A DNA stretch of 41,500 nt from Melioribacteraceae bacterium (GCA_023230485.1 JALNXG010000032.1:1-41500), one strand, 5' to 3'. Positions 1-9,067 are shown, numbered from the stretch's first letter. Numbers and translations are program-made. The notes: generated by a model from the sequence alone, not told the origin.

Positions 1-15
1 AGTGGTGAAATCTTG

Positions 16-99
16 TGGGCGGCGAGGGATTCGAACCCCCAAAGGCGTACACCAACGGATTTACAGTCCGCCCCGGCTCTCCAACTCCGGCGTCCGCCC
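16..99 (-). tRNA. tRNA-Tyr (anticodon GTA)
   Basis: Read on the minus strand, this 84-nt segment folds as a class II tRNA. The acceptor arm starts GGGCGG and ends CCGCCC with discriminator A. The anticodon loop CTGTAAA has anticodon GTA. There is a long variable arm, and the T arm carries GGTTCGAATCC. A long variable arm with GTA is diagnostic of bacterial tRNA-Tyr. The seventh acceptor pair appears to be an A-G mismatch. The 3' CCA is not encoded, so it must be added after transcription. Confidence 0.95.
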
Positions 100-135
100 A
101 GATATATTACACCACTGATTTTTAGCCGAGCTTCA

Positions 136-164
136 AATATAGATTGATTTATAATAAAATGCAA
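136..164 (-). promoter_or_regulatory. Sigma-70-like promoter for tRNA-Tyr
   Basis: On the minus strand TTGCAT (164-159) is followed after 17 nt by TATATT (141-136). This places transcription start near 129, about 30 nt before the tRNA 5' end. The same architecture recurs at other operons in this window. Prediction by eye. Confidence 0.6.
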
Positions 165-201
165 GATATACAAATGAAAAAATTTTGCACTGCCAAATTA
201 A

Positions 202-1953
202 CTATATTAATCTGATATTTGTCACTTTTCTGAATATTTCAAATGAAAGCAACCAGTCTAATTCATTGACAACTGCATTCGGATTCGTGCGAAAATTAGT
301 GAGAATTTTATCGATTTTCCTGCTATCATAAAATCCCGCTTCCTTTACACATTTTAAACTTAATATATCATAGACATAATCACCCATATATTGCAGAAAC
401 TCTACCCTCGGATTCTTATGAAATTGATTAATCCTTATCTTTTTATTAGCCATACTCCATAATCGAGATTGAATCATTGTAAACGCAAAAGGATGAGTTA
501 TATCCCCTTTTGCTAACCAATATTTTGATAATTCTCTACTATTATTTTTAATAATTTGACGGAAAAGCTTTGCATTTTTTTTCTTGTTGATCGGAATTGC
601 ATATAAATCTTTAAGCAAGGGGATTTGAATAAAAGGCATATACGTCTGAACGACCGCATCAATTCTAGATTGTTCATGACCAAAATAATTCGGTAGACGT
701 GCTTTAAATGCAAATAGATCAAGCCAGTTCTCTACTCCGATTTTCTCAACATCGGGAAGTCTCTCAAATATAGCTTCAAGCTGATTATTGCAACCCTTCC
801 ACATAATAGCATTGATCTCTTCTGAAAAAATGTCTGCCTTAAAAAGCTTAAGATGAGGAAGAATTTTATTATACTTTCTCTCAAGAACTGAAACTTTGCC
901 TTTTATTAATAGCCTATTATAAAACTCCCTCCTCCACATTTCACCATAACCGCCATCTATAATAGTTATCTCTTTCCAATCTCTTAACATTAGATAATTA
1001 TTAAGATGAACTATTGAAGATGCAGAATTATTTACAATTGTCTCTCCACAAAAATCATTTAATTCATCTATATAAATATCAGGTGACTGCCTTTTGCGAT
1101 TAAAACCTTTGTGAGTGAAATTAAATTGATCGACAATTTTTTTTGATATTGTAAAATCAGGATGATCTTCTTCCCCAAATGTATGAGAATCCCATAAATC
1201 GAATTTTACATTTTTAATTAATGATGATAATAGAACTCTTGAATCCATCCCTCCCGATAAGCTTAAAGATATTTTTCTATTTGTAGAAAGGGGTACTTGA
1301 ATTAGTTTGTCTAACCTTTCTGAAAATTGGTCAATCGAAATTTCAGAATTGGTATCGCTGATAGTAGGCATAAAATCATTCGAAGCATAATTGATTGTTA
1401 AATTTATTAAATCAATTTTCGCTGATTCTCCGGCGGATAATCGCTTAATATTTGATAAAACACTTTCAGAAGAGATCTGATTATATAGTAGCCAGCGGCT
1501 TCCGAATGTTTCAAAATTAATTTTGGCTTCTACAAATTTCGTTAACCAATCAATACGGGTAGAAAAATATATTTTGCTACAATTCTTTGAAATGTAAATA
1601 TCTCTAAGTCCAAGTTGGTCTGTATAAATAGAAAGATTTTTTTTATCCCACTTAATAATAACATAATGTCCAAATATATTTTTAACATCTACTTCTTTGC
1701 GTGAAAGTAGTGAGTTCCATTTTTCTTTGTTACAAATAGAGAAATTACTACTATCTTCAATTATTCCTGTTCCGACCGATACCCAACCTTTTTGTTGAGC
1801 AATATCATTTTCGGAAAAAGAGGTTTCAGAATTACCACCTGATAAAATGGAAATGTTATTACTATCAAAAGAAAAAAGTGATTTCTCTTTAAGAACACTT
1901 TTTATTTTGCTAACATCTTCCGAAGCATTTATGGCACCAAAAATCCAACTCAT
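202..1953 (-). CDS. Asparagine-synthetase-like protein lacking the glutaminase cysteine
   Basis: 583 aa. The N-terminal half (about 1-180) has the shape of a class II glutaminase domain, including the DQLGLRDIY segment at 112-120. The C-terminal half carries the ATP-pyrophosphatase loop SGGMDSR at 233-239, followed by TFGEEDHPD, as in asparagine synthase-related proteins. True AsnB begins Met-Cys-Gly, with Cys as the glutamine nucleophile. This protein begins MSWIFGA and has no Cys at that place, so glutamine hydrolysis should be lost. Family members with this loss include beta-lactam synthetases and lasso-peptide cyclases, which adenylate a carboxylate and form an amide with another amine. 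The substrate here is unknown. No precursor peptide was found in the flanks. A possible promoter is TTGGAT (2041-2036)-17-TAAATA (2018-2013). Confidence 0.8.
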   Translation of the reverse strand: MSWIFGAINASEDVSKIKSVLKEKSLFSFDSNNISILSGGNSETSFSENDIAQQKGWVSVGTGIIEDSSNFSICNKEKWNSLLSRKEVDVKNIFGHYVIIKWDKKNLSIYTDQLGLRDIYISKNCSKIYFSTRIDWLTKFVEAKINFETFGSRWLLYNQISSESVLSNIKRLSAGESAKIDLINLTINYASNDFMPTISDTNSEISIDQFSERLDKLIQVPLSTNRKISLSLSGGMDSRVLLSSLIKNVKFDLWDSHTFGEEDHPDFTISKKIVDQFNFTHKGFNRKRQSPDIYIDELNDFCGETIVNNSASSIVHLNNYLMLRDWKEITIIDGGYGEMWRREFYNRLLIKGKVSVLERKYNKILPHLKLFKADIFSEEINAIMWKGCNNQLEAIFERLPDVEKIGVENWLDLFAFKARLPNYFGHEQSRIDAVVQTYMPFIQIPLLKDLYAIPINKKKNAKLFRQIIKNNSRELSKYWLAKGDITHPFAFTMIQSRLWSMANKKIRINQFHKNPRVEFLQYMGDYVYDILSLKCVKEAGFYDSRKIDKILTNFRTNPNAVVNELDWLLSFEIFRKVTNIRLI

Positions 1954-2125
1954 TAATTCACTCTATATCAAGAATCATAATATTTACTAAAAAAAACTAT
2001 CCTCATTTATTTTATTTATCCTTCCCTAATTAGTCATCCAATATTAATATTTAGAATTTTGCTTCTGAGCATATGATACGGTAGTTAAGAAAAAACATAA
2101 TTCGTAAATTTATGATAATCCTAAA

Positions 2126-2710
2126 CTATTTTACAATTATTTTGACATTATTTGATTTTGGATAGATTAAAAGACCATTGTCTTCTCCATTTTGTTTAGT
2201 TAAAAAATCGCGTATCTCATTCAAAGTTCTTGTTTTAAAGTATCTTCTTATTGAATCGGTTGCTTTTGTTGTATCAATATCGCTTAAGTAATATTTGTTA
2301 TTGATAACAAGAAATTGTGTCCCATATATTTGAGGTTTTCCCACACTTAATAAATATCTATCGTAACTTGCTGCAGAGAGCCAACGTGCATCTAAATTGG
2401 TTGAATCCATTACAGCAGCCTTTTTTGAATATTCCCATGCAAGTTTATATGATGTCGAATCATTCCCATGTTGATAAATCATTGCGGCGTGAAAGTAATC
2501 CATTGAGGTTGATACTTTGTTTTGCTTAATCATTTCTGTTACTTCTACTCTTCTTGTCGAGTCTTGAATTAATAACACATCCCAGTCAATCTTTTCAACT
2601 CCCCTGGAATTTTGATCTTCATCATACATTTTTTTTAATTCAAGATTATCTTGAGAATAAATGCAACTAAATACAGTAAAAAATAATACAATCAAAAAAG
2701 TACGACTCAT
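2126..2710 (-). CDS. Secreted DUF6624-like hypothetical protein
   Basis: 194 aa from the ATG at 2710. This start is preferred over the upstream in-frame GTG at 2716 because AGGAG lies 5 nt before the ATG. The N-terminus (SRTFLIVLFFTVFSCIYSQ) is a clear signal peptide, so the mature protein is probably periplasmic. The body contains an acidic YDEDQNSR segment near residue 30, a DYFHAAMIYQHG motif, and a GKPQIYGTQ motif near residue 130. That arrangement resembles the uncharacterised DUF6624 family; the assignment is from memory of the motif pattern. No catalytic role is known. It sits 58 nt downstream of the choloylglycine-hydrolase-like gene on the same strand and may be cotranscribed with it. 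Confidence 0.75.
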   Translation of the reverse strand: MSRTFLIVLFFTVFSCIYSQDNLELKKMYDEDQNSRGVEKIDWDVLLIQDSTRRVEVTEMIKQNKVSTSMDYFHAAMIYQHGNDSTSYKLAWEYSKKAAVMDSTNLDARWLSAASYDRYLLSVGKPQIYGTQFLVINNKYYLSDIDTTKATDSIRRYFKTRTLNEIRDFLTKQNGEDNGLLIYPKSNNVKIIVK

Positions 2711-2768
2711 TATCACTCCTATGTGTTTTTATTAACTTCATTCCGCTTGATCTGCTGCATATATATTT

Positions 2769-3884
2769 CTATCTATTATCAATACATTTAAAACTTTCCG
2801 GGTATTTTGCTAAGTAATTTAGTCCTTCCTCCGAAACTTGAATCGGAACTCCTAAACGCCAAAAATAATCGAATGCCCTAGAAATATACTCCATGTTAAT
2901 ATTTGTTGTATATTTTTGAAAATATGAATTAACTAAACCTTCTTCATCTAAATCAAGATCAATTACTAAACAAGGTGACGAACAGGCAAAATCAATTTGA
3001 TTTAAATCGACTATTTTTGTTTTTGCAAAACCTACTTCTGTCAAATACATAATTTGAGTCTTTGTTAATGTAGGAGATTCAAAAACCTTAAAATATACTT
3101 TTAAATTTTGTATATCATATACTATGCTCCATTTAGTAAAATGCTCTTGTGCTACTGAATTTAATATTTTGAACGAAAAAGAAATATCATTTTCCTTATT
3201 GTTTTTAGAATAATCATCAATCATACTTGCCGCAGTACAAAAATTATAAAGCGATCTATTATAATCAGTATTAATTTTTGTTTTATATGCTGAAATTGAT
3301 TCATCATAAGTGCTGTTTGCTAATACAGTTACCGGGAGCAGTTCGTTTACCTTAACAATCATTTTTCCATCAATAAATTCAATAACAGCGCTACTTCCCG
3401 ATCTATCACAGATGAGAAAATGAAACTTTGATGACTTATCAACTATCCTTATTATTTTATCAGTTCCTATCACTTCTTGAATAGTTGAACAATTATCGAG
3501 CTGGTATTGTATCCATTGGCATGCTGAAATTGTTTGGCGAGAATCCTTCCGGGGATATTCTGTCTGCCCTAATGTCATTTGCTCAACAACCAAGCCTTTT
3601 TCATTCATTCCGCCATAAGGTAGGTCTCTACCCACCTGGTTAAAAGTAATACTTCCAAATTGTGATACCCACTTTGCGGGATTTTCCAACGATTCCATTA
3701 GTGCAGTTTTTTCAACATTCCGTTGGTTTGTCATAAATAAACCTATTCCTATATGCCAGTCTAAGTTATGCCCCAATAATATACTATTGCTATTTTTTAA
3801 AATAAACGAGGTACAAGGAAATACAATAGTAGAATTTAACAAAAGAGTAATACCAACAATAAATAGACCTAATCTATTTTTCAT
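2769..3884 (-). CDS. Secreted Ntn hydrolase of the choloylglycine hydrolase / penicillin V acylase family
   Basis: 371 aa. A signal peptide (residues 1-23) ends directly at Cys24 in FPCTSF, so signal cleavage would expose the N-terminal nucleophile Cys. Other family positions are visible: GHNLDW at 38-43 (the conserved Asp, with Asn-His in place of the usual Arg-Asn), GGMNEKG at 91-97 (oxyanion Asn), LANS at 189-191 (Asn190) and YNRS at 208-211 (Arg210). The family cleaves linear C-N amide bonds in bile salts, penicillin V and acyl-homoserine lactones. The natural substrate here cannot be read from sequence. GGAGG precedes the ATG. The neighbours are other exported hydrolase folds. Confidence 0.85.
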   Translation of the reverse strand: MKNRLGLFIVGITLLLNSTIVFPCTSFILKNSNSILLGHNLDWHIGIGLFMTNQRNVEKTALMESLENPAKWVSQFGSITFNQVGRDLPYGGMNEKGLVVEQMTLGQTEYPRKDSRQTISACQWIQYQLDNCSTIQEVIGTDKIIRIVDKSSKFHFLICDRSGSSAVIEFIDGKMIVKVNELLPVTVLANSTYDESISAYKTKINTDYNRSLYNFCTAASMIDDYSKNNKENDISFSFKILNSVAQEHFTKWSIVYDIQNLKVYFKVFESPTLTKTQIMYLTEVGFAKTKIVDLNQIDFACSSPCLVIDLDLDEEGLVNSYFQKYTTNINMEYISRAFDYFWRLGVPIQVSEEGLNYLAKYPESFKCIDNR

Positions 3885-3966
3885 TGTACTATATCCTCCA
3901 ACTTATTTAAGTAAAGAATGATCTTACCTCTAACCTGAGTCTTATAACAAGCATACCACCTTATAA

Positions 3967-5052
3967 TCAATTACGGTTGTTATTTTCTATTCCTCTTAGT
4001 ACTACAACAAATCCAATAGTATTATCATATTCATAAACAATCAATCTATTATAGTTGACATCTATTCTCAGAATTTCTTTGTCATTTTTTTTATCATAAA
4101 TTTTTACCCTACCGGTTTCAGAATTGATTCTTTGATTGACAGGTTGATAAATAATTTGTGGAGATTCAATTTCTATGAATTTTGTTGAATCTTGAACAAC
4201 CACTATTGCATTTTTCAAGATTCGTTCACCGCCATGAAGTGAGTCATATTCAGCTTTTATAAAAATGACATTGTCTGTTTTTAATTCAGTAGAAAGAAAT
4301 ACTTCTGAAGCTTTTTCGGTTGAAACATTAGGAGATAGGTCATATAAATTAATTGTGTAATCTATTAATTCTGGTCCTCCATAATTTCCATGTCCCGGAA
4401 TGACAATTTTTGCTGCACCATATTCTTTTTTGATTCTTTTTGCCGTTTCAGACCACTTATCAAGGTTTGCATCACTTATGTTTCCAACCCATCCATTATG
4501 CTCTCTAATCTCATTTCCTCCAAATAGAACTTCTTCACTTGGTATCCAAACGACAATGCCGTCAGTAGTATGTGCTTCACCAAGAAAATTACAAATCACT
4601 TTTTTATCTCCGACATTAATAACCTTTTGGGAGTTAAATCCGATTTCTGGAATTGGTAAACCTTTCTCTCTGGCAATCTGCCTTGTTAATTCGTAAGAAT
4701 ATGTTTTTATATCATTCTTTTGAACAATGTCTAATCCCCCCATTGCATCTGGATGCCATCTGTCAATAATATATCCAACAATTTTTGAATGCCTTTCATT
4801 TCTTACCCAATCAATAAGATTTTGTGTTTCAATATCAGAATCGGGAGTTGAAACAATAATAGCTTGTCCATTATTTATATATATCAGTCCATTGTTATTG
4901 TTTTGTGTATGGACATAACAATTATTTGAAATTTTTTTCAAAATCAGATCATCAGAAACTCTTATTTCTTGTCCAGATAATTGATTTACAATTAATAGTA
5001 AGATTATCCCTTTCAAAGGATACTTCATTTTCGAGTTAATTCGTTTATTCAC
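3967..5052 (-). CDS. Exported subclass B1-like metallo-beta-lactamase fold protein with altered zinc ligands
   Basis: 361 aa from a GTG. An in-frame ATG at 5028 gives a shorter, more typical signal peptide (MKYPLKGIILLL) and is an equally good start. Residues about 30-230 follow the B1 pattern: DRWHPDAMGG at 97-106, GEAHTTDGIVVWIP at 158-171, LFGGN at 176-180, VGNISDANL at 189-197 and IPGHG at 218-222. Compared with B1 enzymes, the first His of HxHxD is Arg98 and the Cys of the second zinc site is Asn180. His100, Asp102, His161 and His221 are kept. About 120 extra residues follow the domain. Beta-lactamase activity is uncertain; other lactone or ester hydrolysis is possible. The stop of the upstream gene lies 24 nt away, which suggests an operon. 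Confidence 0.82.
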   Translation of the reverse strand: MNKRINSKMKYPLKGIILLLIVNQLSGQEIRVSDDLILKKISNNCYVHTQNNNNGLIYINNGQAIIVSTPDSDIETQNLIDWVRNERHSKIVGYIIDRWHPDAMGGLDIVQKNDIKTYSYELTRQIAREKGLPIPEIGFNSQKVINVGDKKVICNFLGEAHTTDGIVVWIPSEEVLFGGNEIREHNGWVGNISDANLDKWSETAKRIKKEYGAAKIVIPGHGNYGGPELIDYTINLYDLSPNVSTEKASEVFLSTELKTDNVIFIKAEYDSLHGGERILKNAIVVVQDSTKFIEIESPQIIYQPVNQRINSETGRVKIYDKKNDKEILRIDVNYNRLIVYEYDNTIGFVVVLRGIENNNRN

Positions 5053-5076
5053 AATTACTTTTTTTCGCCATTTTGT

Positions 5077-6690
5077 TCATAAATTCATCCATCGCTTCTT
5101 ATTTTGGCTGCTACTTTTTAGTTTCTCAATAATTGCTTCTTTCGTAACTTCAGTTATTCCAAACCATTTTTCAACGCTAGAATTTGTCATTTTTGCACGT
5201 CTTTCCAATTCTTTAACATATTCATCAGTAAGAATATCATAAAACAAGTATTCTTCATTTTCTGATTCTAACTGTCCAAGAAATAAATAAGCATCATAAT
5301 TATTTTCAAAATTACCGGTTTCATTATCATAAGTAATTTCATAAAGTCCATCGAAAGGTTCTTTACCAAATGGGCTATCCTTTAATTCAAAGGCAATTTG
5401 CTTATTCCCAACTTTTGCAAAAACAGAATCAAAAATTCCATTTCTAATTAAGCCGCGAATTTTGCCATCATTACTAATTACTGGACAATGTTGAAAAATC
5501 GAAAAAACTTCATCGGGGGCAAATATTTTTGTCAATTGAGCAGCGGCAGTTGGCTTAGCTTCATTCTTACGTCTATCAACACCAAATCCGGGAACCTGAG
5601 ATTTAAAAGCGTGGCCATTGCCAACGATAAATAAGCTATTTCTTTTATCCTTATTATTCGAAATTGTTTCCGAAATAATCTTAGCCATCTGTTCATTTCT
5701 ATCTAAAATACTGTTAAAATGAGTCTTCATTTCTTCATAGTTTTTAAATAATCCAAACGGTCGCGGTTCATCTACACAGACAAGGTTTACTCTTTTTTCT
5801 TTTGGTAGTGTTTTATTCAATTTCCATATTTCAATTAGAAATTCATACATCCCTTTATCATACCAGCCATTAATTTGAAGGTCTCGGAAAATATTTTGAA
5901 TTATTTCAACATCTAATTCCTCATTGGCAATAAATTTATCAAGCTCATTTTGCTTATCCGAAGAAACCTCCATAAAAATTGTCCCAACCTTTGATGCAAA
6001 TGTCGAATTCGTGATTACACTTTTCATTAAATCCCACGAGGATTTGCGTCTGTGTATTTCGCCATATATAACAATTTTATGATTTGATAGTGCATCAAGA
6101 ATAAAGTCCTTTGGTACTTTCCCATTATTCTTTAAATAATTAGTAAATGCAGTTGTATCAGTTGACTCAGATTTAAGTTCTTTAATTCGATAAACATAAT
6201 TTAAAAAATTGCTGCACTTTTTCTTAAATACGTTTACAGCATCATTCAAATCGTTCCCGAGATCTTCACCTGCATTTAACCACTTACCATCTTCAAAACT
6301 CAAATATGTAATTATGCACATTGGTTCAGAATAATCAGTTATTATTCCCGCAATCGAATCCTTAAAAATAATTACTCTTCTAATTTTTGTATTTAGTAGT
6401 TTCTCTTTTTTCTCATTACTAACTTCAATGTTAGGTGAATTCGGTTTAGCGAATACTCCTCTAAAACGATAAGTATTTACTGATTGGTACAAACCCTGTT
6501 TCCCATCTACTTGTAAATATTTGAAAGTAAGAAATGAATTTAGAGGTGTACTTAAATCAAACTGATTTGGATATTCATTTACTTTCCTATTGATGTCACT
6601 TAATACAAAATCCTTTTCAACATTTTGGGCATTGGAAGAAATGGAGAAAATAATTACAAGTAAAATTAAAGAACCAAAAAATTGCCTCAT
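5077..6690 (-). CDS. Secreted protein with erythromycin-esterase/ChaN-like domain
   Basis: 537 aa with a signal peptide (MRQFFGSLILLVIIFSISSNAQ). The central part carries the landmarks of the EreA/ChaN/TIKI-like superfamily: IVIYGEIH at 206-213, FMEVSS at 239-244 (Glu241), CVDEPRP around 305-311 and FIVGNGHAFK with His360. Residues 25-200 and the last 150 residues have no family I recognise. Such domains in Bacteroidota are mostly of unknown substrate, so macrolide esterase activity should not be assumed. The ATG overlaps the TGA of the upstream NmrA-like gene (ATGA), indicating translational coupling. Confidence 0.68.
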   Translation of the reverse strand: MRQFFGSLILLVIIFSISSNAQNVEKDFVLSDINRKVNEYPNQFDLSTPLNSFLTFKYLQVDGKQGLYQSVNTYRFRGVFAKPNSPNIEVSNEKKEKLLNTKIRRVIIFKDSIAGIITDYSEPMCIITYLSFEDGKWLNAGEDLGNDLNDAVNVFKKKCSNFLNYVYRIKELKSESTDTTAFTNYLKNNGKVPKDFILDALSNHKIVIYGEIHRRKSSWDLMKSVITNSTFASKVGTIFMEVSSDKQNELDKFIANEELDVEIIQNIFRDLQINGWYDKGMYEFLIEIWKLNKTLPKEKRVNLVCVDEPRPFGLFKNYEEMKTHFNSILDRNEQMAKIISETISNNKDKRNSLFIVGNGHAFKSQVPGFGVDRRKNEAKPTAAAQLTKIFAPDEVFSIFQHCPVISNDGKIRGLIRNGIFDSVFAKVGNKQIAFELKDSPFGKEPFDGLYEITYDNETGNFENNYDAYLFLGQLESENEEYLFYDILTDEYVKELERRAKMTNSSVEKWFGITEVTKEAIIEKLKSSSQNKKRWMNL

Positions 6691-7424
6691 TGTACTGAAC
6701 CTTTTTCATTATTGAATTTATTATAGATAACGGGAGTTTTGTGTTTCCATTCATCCCACAATTTCTCATTAGTTACTAACTCCACCATGAAATCACTGAC
6801 GTTTATTCTGCTCGTTTTGCCCGAATCAAAAATGGGACTTCGAATTTTCTTATTGTATATCTCGTAGTTACTCTTGCTTTCTTCATCGAAAAGTGAATCT
6901 GGTCGAACCGCTACCCATTCTATTTTGGTTTGTGAGCCTATTTTGTAAACAAGATAATCAGCAGCCAGCATATTATCTTTGTGAGGTGGCAATGCGAATT
7001 TTAATAATGAAAATACTATCTTTTCCCCTACTGTATTAATTTCTCCTAACTTTCTATTAGTGTATGCGGTTGTACTCATAAGGATAAATTTTGGGTTCAG
7101 ATTTTGTGACTCTATCGTATCAATTATTTTCACAACTATATTGAAAACTAATTTATGTGGTGGACCGAGAATCCCTTTAAAACTTAAATTATGCCCAAGA
7201 CAACAGATAATAGTATCACAGTCTTTTATAAGCTCTTTGATTTTTACAAGCTCGAAATCATTAATATTTCCTCTAATTATTTCAATAGCTTTATTATCAG
7301 AAACTTGAGTCGGTATAATTGCAGAATCTCTTACTACTATTCGAACCTGTATGTTCTTTTTGATAAGTTGCTGCATAACTAACTTGCCTGTTGCACCGCT
7401 CGCTCCTAAAACAAGAGCTTTCAT
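6687..7424 (-). CDS. NmrA/SDR-type NAD(P)-binding protein
   Basis: 245 aa cytoplasmic protein. It starts with the Rossmann signature MKALVLGASGATGKLV (GASGATG at 8-14), followed by a basic VRIVVRD strand typical of NADPH preference. DTIICCLGH and WVAVRPDSL fit the atypical short-chain dehydrogenase (NAD(P)H-binding, NmrA-like) family. The YxxxK catalytic pair is not obvious in its usual place, so the protein may be a redox sensor rather than a dehydrogenase. GGGGGA precedes the start codon. It is the first gene of a probable minus-strand unit running to the Ntn hydrolase. Confidence 0.8.
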   Translation of the reverse strand: MKALVLGASGATGKLVMQQLIKKNIQVRIVVRDSAIIPTQVSDNKAIEIIRGNINDFELVKIKELIKDCDTIICCLGHNLSFKGILGPPHKLVFNIVVKIIDTIESQNLNPKFILMSTTAYTNRKLGEINTVGEKIVFSLLKFALPPHKDNMLAADYLVYKIGSQTKIEWVAVRPDSLFDEESKSNYEIYNKKIRSPIFDSGKTSRINVSDFMVELVTNEKLWDEWKHKTPVIYNKFNNEKGSVQ

Positions 7425-7494
7425 ATTCCCCCAATTGGTTCTAATTATTAAAAAAAATTTATGTTGCTACTTCAAAAAGTAAATACTCCACTCG

Positions 7495-9033
7495 TTATCT
7501 CCCCCAATATTCACGGTCGAGGGATCGGTATTGTATCGCTTCACTTATATGCTGCACTAAAATCTCTTTCTCATTATCCAAGTCGGCTATCGTTCTGCTT
7601 AATTTCAATATTCTATCAAATGCCCTTGCTGAAAGAGAAAATCGTGTCATCGCCATCTTTAGGAGTTCTAAAGATTTGCTATCCAAAGCACAAAACTTCT
7701 TTACTTCCTTAGTCCCCATATCGGAATTGGAAAAAATCCCCGAAGTATTCTTGAATCTGTCCAATTGCACTTTCCTCGCATTTACAACTCTCTCCCTTAT
7801 CGCCGATGAATTTTCGGTTTTAGCATTTGATGTAAGCTCCTTAAACCTCACCGCCGGCACTTCAATATGAATATCAATCCGATCTAATAATGGTCCCGAT
7901 ATTTTTGAAAGGTATTTCTGAATTTGCCCCGTATTGCAACTGCATTCTTTATTAGGATCGGTGAAATATCCACACGGACACGGATTCATTGCCGCAACGA
8001 GCATAAAATTTGCCGGAAATTGGAGCGTTATTTTCGCCCGACTGATTGTTACACTCCCATCTTCAATCGGCTGTCTTAATACCTCCAAAGCATTCTTTTT
8101 AAATTCAGGAAGTTCATCCAAAAATAAAACTCCATTATGAGCATAAGAAACCTCACCGGGTCTGGGTACCGTTCCGCCTCCGATAAGCGCAATATCCGAA
8201 ACTGTGTGATGCGGATTTCTAAATGGTCTTTGATTTACAAGCGGTGCCTCATCGCTCAAGATTCCCGAAACCGAATGAATTATCGAGGTCTCAATCGCTT
8301 CAATAAAAGTCAATGGAGGCAAGATTGTTGGGATTCTTTTTGCGAGCATCGTTTTGCCCGAGCCGGGAGGTCCTATCATTATAATATTATGCCCGCCGGC
8401 AGCAGCAATCTCTAACGCCCTTTTTACGTTCTCCTGCCCCTTTACGTCTGCAAAATCGATCGCATAATTATTTAATTCCTCGAGTTCTTCTTCGTTGCGA
8501 TAAACTTCCCGGAATAATTCTTCTTGGTCATTGAGATAAGAAGTGAGTTCTTTGAAATTGGCAAAAGGGAGAACTTCAATTCCTTCTACTAATGCGGCTT
8601 CCCGTGCCGATTCATAAGGGAGTATAATTTTTGTGAACCCCTTTTTCTTTGCTTCAAATGCAATCGGGAGAATCCCTTTTACTTTTCGCAAAGTTCCATC
8701 CAAAGAAAGTTCACCGAGCAGAATTGTTTTATTTAGTTTAGAAATATTCACTAAACCGTTGGCAGCCAAAATTCCGATAGCGATAGGGAGATCAAATGCA
8801 CTCCCCTCTTTTTTAATATCAGCGGGGGCGAGATTGATTGTGATTTTTTTTAACGGAAATTCAAATCCGGAATTGATTATTGCGGCAGTTACTCTTTCCC
8901 GGCTCTCTTTAATAGCACTATCCGGAAGTCCAACAATCGTAACCGATGGAAGTTTTCTTTCACAGTGGATTTCCACTTCCACGATGTAAGCTTTAATGCC
9001 GTAGGTTGAAGATGAAAATAATTTTGCAAACAT
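7495..9033 (-). CDS. comM: YifB/ComM family Mg-chelatase-like AAA+ ATPase
   Basis: 512 aa, the usual length of the family. The N-terminal ChlI-like/Lon-protease-like domain (1-170, with GLPDSAIKESRERV at 35-48) is followed by the AAA+ core. Walker A is GPPGSGKT at 221-228 and Walker B is LFLDELPE at 303-310. The four-cysteine segment NPCPCGYF...CSC lies just after. ComM is a hexameric helicase that promotes branch migration during natural transformation, so the homologue suggests recombination of incoming DNA. The gene stands alone. Upstream a weak promoter TTGAAT-17-TAATTT (9096-9068) is possible. Confidence 0.95.
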   Translation of the reverse strand: MFAKLFSSSTYGIKAYIVEVEIHCERKLPSVTIVGLPDSAIKESRERVTAAIINSGFEFPLKKITINLAPADIKKEGSAFDLPIAIGILAANGLVNISKLNKTILLGELSLDGTLRKVKGILPIAFEAKKKGFTKIILPYESAREAALVEGIEVLPFANFKELTSYLNDQEELFREVYRNEEELEELNNYAIDFADVKGQENVKRALEIAAAGGHNIIMIGPPGSGKTMLAKRIPTILPPLTFIEAIETSIIHSVSGILSDEAPLVNQRPFRNPHHTVSDIALIGGGTVPRPGEVSYAHNGVLFLDELPEFKKNALEVLRQPIEDGSVTISRAKITLQFPANFMLVAAMNPCPCGYFTDPNKECSCNTGQIQKYLSKISGPLLDRIDIHIEVPAVRFKELTSNAKTENSSAIRERVVNARKVQLDRFKNTSGIFSNSDMGTKEVKKFCALDSKSLELLKMAMTRFSLSARAFDRILKLSRTIADLDNEKEILVQHISEAIQYRSLDREYWGR

Positions 9034-9067
9034 TTTATGCGCCCGCTAATTAATTTCTTGTTAATTA

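Noticed and set aside
1954..2125. A short precursor peptide gene next to the asparagine-synthetase-like gene
   Set aside because: The only frames there are of 12 to 15 codons without a ribosome site or a leader-core pattern.
2126..6690. Type IX secretion C-terminal sorting domains on the exported proteins
   Set aside because: None of the C-termini shows the conserved beta-sandwich pattern with a final basic residue, so ordinary periplasmic export is the simpler view.
8633..8989. 118-codon open frame opposite comM
   Set aside because: Antisense to a well-conserved ATPase domain; no independent support.
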